From assembly GCA_021791015.1 (NCBI GenBank), contig JAJYFH010000019.1:1-9269 (forward strand): a stretch of DNA of 9,269 nt. The letters run 5' to 3'. The notes beneath the pieces are model-generated. The model was not told the origin of the DNA and did no database searches. It was given only the letters and a program-made list of their open reading frames with translations. How positions within the stretch are numbered: position 1 is the first letter of the stretch; every line of letters begins with the position of its first letter. This document shows, piece after piece, positions 4,545 through 9,269 of the stretch. The translations under genes were made by a program, and so were the position numbers. Origin of the DNA: a bacterium (GTDB taxonomy: Bacteria; Patescibacteriota; CPR2; UBA1875; JAJYID01).

Positions 4545-5254
4545 TCTTGCCCTTTCGTTAATTTCTTTACTTCCACGTGGTCCATTATCACATCATCCGG
4601 TTGGGATAGCATGAAATGGACTATTCGCGCCACATCTTCCTTTTTCATCATCCAATCATTTTCTCCTTTTGGAAATCCGGCCGTATCGAATATATTTGTG
4701 TCCATCCCTCCCGGATAAAAACCAATTATTTTTATGCCTGATCCTTGCAAAGTAGCGCGAAGCGAATCGGTCAGCCCCCGCAAAGCATGTTTTGTGGCAA
4801 CATAGACGGGCCAATCAATCTCAGCATTCACTCCGGCAGTTGATATTACGTTAAATATCTGCCCATCCTTCTTCTTTTTCATTTTCGGCAGAACTTCCTG
4901 AATTGTATGAATCGGCCCCTTTACATTTGTGTCAAATAGATTATCAATGGCTTCTTCGGGGTGATCTTCAATCTCGCCCTCAAACCATATCCCGGCATTG
5001 TTGACCAAGATATCGATATTGCCATACTCTTCATAAATCTTCTCAAAAACCTTCTCGACCTGATCCTTTTTCCGAATGTCACAGACGAACCCTTGCGCAT
5101 TCTTCCCTAATTCTTTGGCTGCTGCTTCCGTCAATTCCTCGTTTAATGCCAGAATAACCACTTTGGCGCCGTCTTTAAGGACTTCTTCGGCTATGGCTTT
5201 TCCTAATCCTTCGCTTCCGCCTGTTATAACTACAACCTTATCTTTTAACTTCAT
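4541..5254 (-). CDS. Short-chain dehydrogenase/reductase (SDR), classical type
   Basis: An NAD(P)-dependent oxidoreductase with a Rossmann fold, 237 residues, normal for classical SDRs. The cofactor loop is TGGSEGLG (residues 11-18). CDI at 58-60 contacts adenine, NNAG is at 85-88, and the structural Asn is Asn110 in FDTNVKG. The catalytic residues are Ser138 (NVISTAG), Tyr151 and Lys155 (YVATK), so the Asn-Ser-Tyr-Lys tetrad is complete and the enzyme should be active. PGGMDTNIF at ~181-189 is the usual post-catalytic PG motif. The sequence does not reveal the substrate; resemblance is to the broad sepiapterin-reductase/3-oxoacyl-ACP-reductase-like group. GGAGG (5260-5264) lies within the last codons of the upstream gene, whose TAA abuts this ATG, so the two are coupled. 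Confidence 0.93.
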   Translation of the reverse strand: MKLKDKVVVITGGSEGLGKAIAEEVLKDGAKVVILALNEELTEAAAKELGKNAQGFVCDIRKKDQVEKVFEKIYEEYGNIDILVNNAGIWFEGEIEDHPEEAIDNLFDTNVKGPIHTIQEVLPKMKKKKDGQIFNVISTAGVNAEIDWPVYVATKHALRGLTDSLRATLQGSGIKIIGFYPGGMDTNIFDTAGFPKGENDWMMKKEDVARIVHFMLSQPDDVIMDHVEVKKLTKGQE

Positions 5255-5935
5255 TTAAACCTCCAATGTTTCGCCGTCTTTTAAAACTATTACGTCAATG
5301 CCGGTACCTGACATCGCCTCAATAAAATCTTTCACATCAACCGGATATACAGGATTATCATAATGGATTGGGATAGCAATTTTGGGCTTTAACTTAGTTA
5401 ATTGCTCTTTTGCTTGATCGATATTTAGGACGACTTTTCCGCAAATCGGTGTGGCAATGATGTCAGCGGTTGAATTTAAAACAATGCTATCCCCCGGATC
5501 ATAGAAGCTTGGACCGCTCTCTTCTTCGATTAAAACGCCACAAACCTTTGGCGGCTCATTTCCGCTTGGCAGCGGACCGTGCTGTGATGGCACGCCGGTA
5601 AGTGCAATGTCTTTCCCTGAACCCAGTCCGCTAACCTTTTTTGTGTCTTCTAAATCATTGGGTACGGCTCCGATCTCTTGAGAAATATCATCCTTGAGTG
5701 CTTCCGTTGAAAATATCTGGATTTCTGGCTGACTATCCACAATTTTTTTAACATTTGGAATGTCAAAATGGTCTGAATGCTCATGCGTGATAATTAAGAT
5801 ATCAATATCTGGAAAATCTGCCGGCGTCAGCGTTTCTTTCCCGCCAAAAACAAAGACACCTGGATCAATCAAGATCCTAGATCCTTGGCTGCTTTCAATT
5901 AAAAAACAAGATTGCGCATGTTTTGTTACCTTCAT
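5255..5935 (-). CDS. UlaG-like metallo-beta-lactamase-fold hydrolase
   Basis: The 226-residue MBL-fold protein resembles the UlaG/L-ascorbate-6-phosphate-lactonase-like 'Zn-dependent hydrolase of the beta-lactamase fold' group. It starts MKVTKHAQSCFLIE with LIDPG (residues 22-26), typical of that group. THEHSDH (50-56) supplies His51, His53, Asp55 and His56. His119 (PSQHGPLP), Asp149 (YDPGDS) and His191 (IPIHYD) complete a two-metal site, so it should be catalytic. These enzymes hydrolyse phosphodiester, lactone or similar bonds; the substrate here is unknown. No signal peptide is present, so it is cytoplasmic. The ATG overlaps the NUDIX TGA by 4 nt, with GGGAG upstream. The gene abuts the SDR gene and carries that gene's ribosome binding site. 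Confidence 0.92.
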   Translation of the reverse strand: MKVTKHAQSCFLIESSQGSRILIDPGVFVFGGKETLTPADFPDIDILIITHEHSDHFDIPNVKKIVDSQPEIQIFSTEALKDDISQEIGAVPNDLEDTKKVSGLGSGKDIALTGVPSQHGPLPSGNEPPKVCGVLIEEESGPSFYDPGDSIVLNSTADIIATPICGKVVLNIDQAKEQLTKLKPKIAIPIHYDNPVYPVDVKDFIEAMSGTGIDVIVLKDGETLEV

Positions 5936-6405
5936 TTCTTCTCCCTTTCCTTATCATTTGATGATCCTAATAACTTGATTGCTTCCATGGAAAGCACTTT
6001 TACACTTTTGGGCGCGCCATCGAATGTTTGCAATTCTTCTGGACTAAACCACTTGAGGTTAGTGGTTTCACCTGCCTGAGGATTGAGTTCGTCGGTATCT
6101 GATGTCGCGTAATAAATTAAATCAATATGCTGATGAAACTGATTGATACCCTCAAGCAAGATGTGCATGGGCCTTACTAATTGTTCAACGTCGACCATGT
6201 CCGTTTTCTTTCCTGGGTTGTATAACCTTACAGCCAAACCGGCTTCTTCCTGAGCTTCACGGACCGCTGCGTCCTCGGGCAGCTCGTCGCGATCAATGTG
6301 TCCGCCTATGGGGAGCCAAATGCCAAGTTTCTTGTGCAAATGCAAAAGCACTTTCTCGTTATTCACGATAAATGTTGTTGCTGTAAAATGTTTCGTTATT
6401 TCCAT
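5932..6405 (-). CDS. NUDIX hydrolase
   Basis: NUDIX enzymes cleave nucleoside diphosphates linked to another moiety, using Mg2+ or Mn2+. The Nudix box G-x5-E-x7-REUxEExGU is intact: Gly35, Glu41, Arg49-Glu50, Glu53-Glu54, Gly56 (residues 35-57, preceded by WLPIGGHID). KWFSPEEL near residue 117 is the typical C-terminal strand-helix turn. At 157 residues it is an ordinary single-domain member. The substrate cannot be read from sequence. The C-terminus (NDKEREKK) is charged. AAAGGGA sits upstream of the ATG, between it and a palindromic element that ends 11 nt before the start. The TGA overlaps the MBL-fold gene's ATG. Confidence 0.94.
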   Translation of the reverse strand: MEITKHFTATTFIVNNEKVLLHLHKKLGIWLPIGGHIDRDELPEDAAVREAQEEAGLAVRLYNPGKKTDMVDVEQLVRPMHILLEGINQFHQHIDLIYYATSDTDELNPQAGETTNLKWFSPEELQTFDGAPKSVKVLSMEAIKLLGSSNDKEREKK

Positions 6406-6416
6406 TTTTTCCCTTT

Positions 6417-6483
6417 TGTCATTCCGGACTTGATCCGGAATCTATACAATAAATCTGGGTTCTGAATCAAGTTCAGAATGACA
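6417..6483. repeat. Palindromic two-hairpin element, copy C (intact, 67 bp)
   Basis: The ends are perfect inverted repeats (TGTCATTC at 6417-6424, GAATGACA at 6476-6483). The left hairpin is ATTCCGGA-CTTGA-TCCGGAAT and the right is TTCTGAA-TCAAG-TTCAGAA; even the two loops are complementary. It fills the gap between the cupin stop codon, which it abuts exactly, and the NUDIX ribosome binding site. Removing it would restore the tight spacing seen through the rest of the operon. In the operon mRNA it would form two intercistronic hairpins without a U-run, so it is more likely a stabiliser or processing site than a terminator. Confidence 0.85.
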
Positions 6484-6846
6484 TTAAGTAATTTCAAAAT
6501 CTTTCGTTTTCTTCTTTCCCGCTTTCGTTGTGTCAAACTTCGGGTCAAAGGCAGGTGAGTTTATAATCACTGCCTTGAATGTCCCTTCGAAATAGTATTC
6601 TGTGCCTCGCGGAATATACATCACATCCCCGGGCAAGCACTCCTTGCCGTCCAAGATCATTTTGCCTTCGAGCATAAAGTAAGCCCTGTCGCTTGCTGAA
6701 TTCACAGTGGTTTCAGCATGATCCACGGCCTCACCAACAACAACCGTAATTGTTTCGGAGTCCGGTTTTGAAAGCAGGTTATGAATCTTGTAGCTTGGCG
6801 CTATTTCCCCAATGAACGCATCCTTTGATTTGAAGTATTTAATCAT
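6484..6846 (-). CDS. Cupin-domain protein without the usual metal histidines
   Basis: The 120-residue single-cupin protein has the core at residues ~35-98. The first cupin motif is represented by DRAYFMLEGKMILDG (52-67) and the second by GDVMYIPRGTEYYF (73-86), with the expected Gly73, Pro79 and Gly81. The histidines that bind metal in enzymatic cupins are missing: the motif-1 pair is absent and the motif-2 His is Tyr84. A binding, isomerase-like or regulatory role is therefore more likely than a dioxygenase. AGGAG lies 7 nt upstream of the ATG. The C-terminus is Lys-rich. It is third in the operon, 21 nt after the 109-residue gene. The ligand is unknown. Confidence 0.88.
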   Translation of the reverse strand: MIKYFKSKDAFIGEIAPSYKIHNLLSKPDSETITVVVGEAVDHAETTVNSASDRAYFMLEGKMILDGKECLPGDVMYIPRGTEYYFEGTFKAVIINSPAFDPKFDTTKAGKKKTKDFEIT

Positions 6847-6867
6847 TAACGGTCTCCTTCAAAACTC

Positions 6868-7197
6868 TCAGGCATTGGCCCTTGCAAGATAGTTAAAAGC
6901 GTAAAAATATTTTTGCCAGCTCTCGTCAGTGGATGAATACTCGTTATCAAATGCAAAATGATCGGCTAAAAGCTCCCGAAGCCGCACCAGCTCCTTTAGA
7001 CGGATATTTTGTTGGCTCCTTATGGTCAGATCCAGCAGTTCGAGCGCTCTTTCAAATGCTAAACGGCTGTATTCGCCATTGCCTTTGTTTCTCCATGAAA
7101 TGGTCCGCTCCACTTCACTGCCAACATTTGCCATTTGTTCGGCTAATGTCATTTCCGCCCATCTTCCGCTTGCTAAATTTTTATGCGCAATGGTCAT
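6868..7197 (-). CDS. Conserved hypothetical protein, 109 aa
   Basis: I know related sequences of this kind from bacterial and archaeal genomes but have no function or name for them. Recognisable conserved stretches are TLAEQMANVGSEVERTISWR, the RLAFERALELLDLTI helix, RLKELVRLRELLADHF, and the STDESWQKYFYAFNYLARA end. It is predicted all-helical, soluble, and without Cys or an obvious metal site. Repeated amphipathic helices suggest a four-helix-bundle type of fold. Its ATG overlaps the DUF5674 TGA (ATGA), and no clear Shine-Dalgarno precedes it, so translation probably depends on coupling. It ends 21 nt before the cupin start. Confidence 0.88.
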   Translation of the reverse strand: MTIAHKNLASGRWAEMTLAEQMANVGSEVERTISWRNKGNGEYSRLAFERALELLDLTIRSQQNIRLKELVRLRELLADHFAFDNEYSSTDESWQKYFYAFNYLARANA

Positions 7198-7541
7198 TTT
7201 GTTACCAGTTTATTCACTATCTTAATAATTGTCTTTTGAATTTCCGGGTTTTCTACGCTTCTGCTTCGATTGTTTTGGCTGGGACGAAGATTGATCATGG
7301 AGTCAAATTCAATAAAGTCGCTTCCTTCCAGATCCGGATATAAGTTTATACCCCAAAGATTTTCTTGTTTTGACCCTTTTTCTATCAAAAGAGCCTCCTG
7401 GTCTGCATGCAGTTCGGCGTCAACTGCCATCATCTCGTTTTCCGTATCTACAACGGCCTTGACAAGATTGCCAAACATCTTTTGAGCCATTTCTTTCAAC
7501 TCGTTAACTGAGATCTGGGATTCTTTAGATATAACTTTCAT
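7194..7541 (-). CDS. DUF5674 family protein
   Basis: From memory this 115-residue protein matches the uncharacterised DUF5674 family, frequent in CPR genomes. The signature segment runs from MFGNLVKAVVDTENEMMAVD through ELHADQEALLIEKGSKQENL to WGINLYPDLEGSDFIEFDSM and INLRPSQNNRSRSVENPEI. The conserved His/Asp/Glu-rich centre and the GINLYP/EFDSMINLRP strands suggest a compact alpha/beta protein, and an enzyme is possible though undemonstrated. It is the first gene of the seven-gene operon. No Shine-Dalgarno precedes the ATG. Instead an extended -10 (TGCTAAAAT) ends 6 nt before it, so the operon mRNA is probably leaderless. Confidence 0.9.
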   Translation of the reverse strand: MKVISKESQISVNELKEMAQKMFGNLVKAVVDTENEMMAVDAELHADQEALLIEKGSKQENLWGINLYPDLEGSDFIEFDSMINLRPSQNNRSRSVENPEIQKTIIKIVNKLVTK

Positions 7542-7547
7542 GAGGTT

Positions 7548-7556
7548 ATTTTAGCA
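7548..7556 (-). promoter_or_regulatory. Extended -10 promoter of the DUF5674 operon, leaderless spacing
   Basis: On the minus strand TGC directly precedes TAAAAT (7548-7553). No good -35 is seen at 16-18 nt, but an extended -10 can suffice. The hexamer ends 6 nt before the ATG at 7541, so transcription should begin at or next to the start codon. The gap to the upstream DUF5661 gene is only 42 nt. Confidence 0.55.
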
Positions 7557-7583
7557 TAATTAGGGCAAAAAGGACATTGGATC

Positions 7584-7853
7584 CTATTTCCCTTCCCAAT
7601 ACGACTCGCCTTCTTTCTCCATCTTATCAAGGCGAGTATAGTAGTCTCGTATTTCATTTAAGTGAGCCAGGGCGATCTTGCCGGTTAGAAGAGGGTCATC
7701 ATCTGTTACATTTGTATGCGGATCAACCGTCCCGTGCTCAAGCTCTACGTCCATTCCTATTCTAAATTGCTCAACATCAAACATGCTCCAGTCTATGCCG
7801 AGCATTTCCCCGACTTTCCTTGCCTCCTCGGCTGTAAAACTTTCCTTCGCCAT
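7584..7853 (-). CDS. DUF5661 family protein
   Basis: The 89-residue protein matches, from memory, the uncharacterised DUF5661 family: FTAEEARKVGEMLGIDW, then FDVEQFRIGMDVELEHG and the TNVTDDDPLLTGKIALAHLN stretch, followed by DYYTRL. It is acidic and mostly helical, with conserved His in ELEHG and LAHL and no signal peptide. The function is unknown. Relatives occur in CPR bacteria and as accessory small genes elsewhere. AAAGGA lies 7 nt upstream of the ATG, so unlike its downstream neighbour it has a conventional ribosome binding site. It has its own promoter and a 42-nt gap before DUF5674, which has another promoter, so they may be transcribed separately or together. Confidence 0.9.
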   Translation of the reverse strand: MAKESFTAEEARKVGEMLGIDWSMFDVEQFRIGMDVELEHGTVDPHTNVTDDDPLLTGKIALAHLNEIRDYYTRLDKMEKEGESYWEGK

Positions 7854-7872
7854 ATTTTAGTCCTTTCAAGAT

Positions 7873-7901
7873 ATTATAAATAAACATTACCAAAATATTA
7901 A
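7873..7901 (-). promoter_or_regulatory. Promoter of DUF5661
   Basis: On the minus strand TTAATA (7896-7901), 17 nt, then a perfect TATAAT (7873-7878). Transcription would start near 7866, about 13 nt before the ATG, just enough to include the AAAGGA site. Confidence 0.55.
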
Positions 7902-7926
7902 TAAAAAATCCATAATGTAAATAGCG

Positions 7927-7950
7927 CTTCGCTAAACCGGTTTAGCGAAG
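7927..7950. terminator. Perfect 24-bp palindrome, probable terminator hairpin of the Rieske oxidoreductase
   Basis: CTTCGCTAAACC (7927-7938) is followed at once by its exact reverse complement (7939-7950). It lies 64 nt past the stop of the oxidoreductase gene and 26 nt upstream of the DUF5661 -35. No clear U-run follows (minus strand continues GCGCTATTTA), so it could be a weak or Rho-assisted terminator, an mRNA 3' end stabiliser, or an operator for a dimeric repressor of DUF5661. Confidence 0.5.
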
Positions 7951-8013
7951 TAAATGTATATAAAAATAGCCATATATTCCCAAAACCTACCAACCCGTGA
8001 ACCAATTCACCCC

Positions 8014-9269
8014 TTAAGTTTCTTGTTCTTTCAAGTCTTCATTTGCCGGGCCGTGCAGAACTTTCCCGTCATAGTTAAACCTCGAGCCATGGCACGGGCA
8101 GTCCCACGTCTTTTCCAAATTATTCCACTTTACCGAGCAGTCCATGTGGGTGCACTTTGGTGAAAGTTTATAGATCTCGCCGGCCTTATCCCGATATACC
8201 GCCACTTTTTTGCCGCCAACTTCTATAATGCGCGCTTCGCCTCGCTGGAACCCCGTCGGGAGACCAAACTTTCTGCCGACAGATCCTGGCCGTTTGCTTT
8301 TTAGAAAATTTAATCCGCCGTAAAATATTTTTCCGGGAGACTTGACCAAGTCTTTCCTGGACGGATCAAAGAGGCTAATCCAAGGGTTTTCTTTGCCCAG
8401 GATCATATCAGAGATCATCATGCCTGCCACAGTACCGTTTGTCATGCCCCAGCCGTCAAACCCGCAGGCAAGATATATTTTCTTGGATTTGGGCGACAAT
8501 CCGATGTAAGGCAAACCATCGGCGGTAGCATAATCTTCATTATCCCAATAATACTCCGTAAAACGCAGCGAAAACCTTTCCTTGGCGTAACTTCTCACTT
8601 TTCTCAAATATTTTACCGCATTAACTGCTCCGTCGCCTAGAGGGTGGTCCTCGCCTCCCATTAAAAGTATCCGGCCATTTTTTAGCATTTGGGTCCGAAA
8701 TGAGTGAGTGTTGTCGTCTAGGGAATAAAACATGCCTTCGGGCAGATTTTCGCGAACCCTTACGCCTATAACATATGAGCGGTACGGCGAGAGTCTGGCG
8801 TAAAATCGCCCTTTGTCATAGAAGGGGAAATGCGTCGCCAAGACAACATTTTTTGCCTTGATATTTCCTTTGTTTGTTTTCACAAGAAGGTTTTCTTCAG
8901 TTTCAATAATGTCCAAAGCTCTGGTATTTTCATAAATCTGGCAATTCTTCTTCCTGCTAATCGATTTCGCTATGGCAAGCAAATACTTCCGCGGGTGAAA
9001 TTGCGCTTGGTTATCAAACCTCACCGCTCCCCGCATAAATGGAAATGGTGTCTCGCGAACGAAACTTGCCGGCAGGCCAAGTTTTCTCGCCGCTTTTGCT
9101 TCTTCTCTCAATTTCTCGATATTTTCCTTTTTTTCAGTGTATATGTAGGCAGGTTCCCGCGTGAGATCAGCGTCAATTTTTTTCTTTTCTGTAACTTCGA
9201 TGATTTTCTGTAACGCGGCTTGTTGCGCTTCGCCGTATAATCTCGCTTTGCTTTCACTGTGTTTTTCGA
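8014..9269 (-). CDS. FAD-dependent oxidoreductase with C-terminal Rieske [2Fe-2S] domain, N-terminus beyond the window
   Basis: The frame is open to the right edge, with 417 visible residues. The FAD-binding GxGxxG of the DAO/DadA-type fold and the start codon lie outside; the TTG at 9111 is internal, since coding text such as ESKARLYGEAQQAAL continues upstream of it. Visible oxidoreductase marks are KNVVLATHFPFY, RILLMGGEDH, and the FAD-contacting C-terminal motif DGLPYIGL...GFDGWGMTNGTVAGMMISD. The last ~75 residues are a Rieske domain. CTH and CPCH provide the Cys-His/Cys-His ligands (visible residues 372, 374, 390, 393), and Cys377 and Cys392 can form the stabilising disulfide of bc1-type Rieske proteins. 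The architecture resembles the YhfW type of Bacillus. It probably couples amine or other substrate oxidation to electron transfer through the cluster; the substrate is unknown. No signal peptide can be assessed. Confidence 0.92.
   Translation of the reverse strand, partial: EKHSESKARLYGEAQQAALQKIIEVTEKKKIDADLTREPAYIYTEKKENIEKLREEAKAARKLGLPASFVRETPFPFMRGAVRFDNQAQFHPRKYLLAIAKSISRKKNCQIYENTRALDIIETEENLLVKTNKGNIKAKNVVLATHFPFYDKGRFYARLSPYRSYVIGVRVRENLPEGMFYSLDDNTHSFRTQMLKNGRILLMGGEDHPLGDGAVNAVKYLRKVRSYAKERFSLRFTEYYWDNEDYATADGLPYIGLSPKSKKIYLACGFDGWGMTNGTVAGMMISDMILGKENPWISLFDPSRKDLVKSPGKIFYGGLNFLKSKRPGSVGRKFGLPTGFQRGEARIIEVGGKKVAVYRDKAGEIYKLSPKCTHMDCSVKWNNLEKTWDCPCHGSRFNYDGKVLHGPANEDLKEQET

Noticed and set aside
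4197..7541. UGA recoded as glycine (Gracilibacteria-type code)
   Set aside because: TGA ends the DUF5674, 109-residue, NUDIX and SDR frames exactly at ATGA overlaps or at natural family ends.
7563..7590. Intrinsic terminator between DUF5661 and DUF5674
   Set aside because: On the minus strand AGGA-TCCAATG-TCCT followed by a few T gives only a 4-bp stem; too weak to call.
9109..9111. TTG as the start codon of the Rieske oxidoreductase
   Set aside because: Coding text continues in frame to the window edge, and a FAD-fold protein needs the N-terminal nucleotide-binding segment that would lie further upstream.

Overview
The window looks like a chromosomal segment of a small-genome, uncultured bacterium, most likely of the Candidatus Patescibacteria (CPR, Parcubacteria/Microgenomates-type). 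The evidence is a ribosomal protein L31 with a long charged tail, small proteins I recognise as DUF5661 and DUF5674 families, compact ATGA-overlapping operons and dispersed TGTCATTC...GAATGACA palindromic elements. This placement is an inference from gene content, since no marker phylogeny can be run here. TGA ends at least four genes (DUF5674, the 109-aa protein, NUDIX and SDR), so the standard bacterial code (table 11) applies, not the UGA-recoding code of Gracilibacteria.

Layout, left half. rpsB (minus, 3' end outside the window) has its own strong promoter. Upstream of it lies an unrecognised acidic coiled-coil protein (minus), whose promoter is divergent from that of rpmE (plus). rpmE appears to be leaderless and ends in a hairpin terminator. 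A 369-nt gap follows, filled by two palindromic elements, each flanked by a copy of the first ~15-20 nt of prfA. Then comes prfA (release factor 1, plus), ending in a tandem palindrome and an intrinsic terminator. This block is translation machinery: two ribosomal proteins and a termination factor.

Layout, right half (all minus). A small hypothetical gene with a possible +1 frameshift converges on prfA. Next, in transcription order, is a tight seven-gene operon: DUF5674, a conserved 109-aa protein, a cupin, a NUDIX hydrolase, an UlaG-like metallo-beta-lactamase-fold protein, a short-chain dehydrogenase and a VOC/glyoxalase-like protein. The genes overlap by 4 nt or abut, except where a 67-bp palindromic element separates the cupin stop codon from the NUDIX ribosome binding site. 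The content suggests small-molecule housekeeping or detoxification, but no pathway can be assigned. Upstream are DUF5661 with its own promoter and the 3' part of a FAD-dependent oxidoreductase with a C-terminal Rieske [2Fe-2S] domain, whose start lies beyond the right edge.

I saw no RNA genes, CRISPR array, transposase or phage gene. The most unusual signals are the triplicated prfA start region interleaved with two mobile-looking palindromic elements, and promoters placed so close to start codons that leaderless mRNAs are expected.
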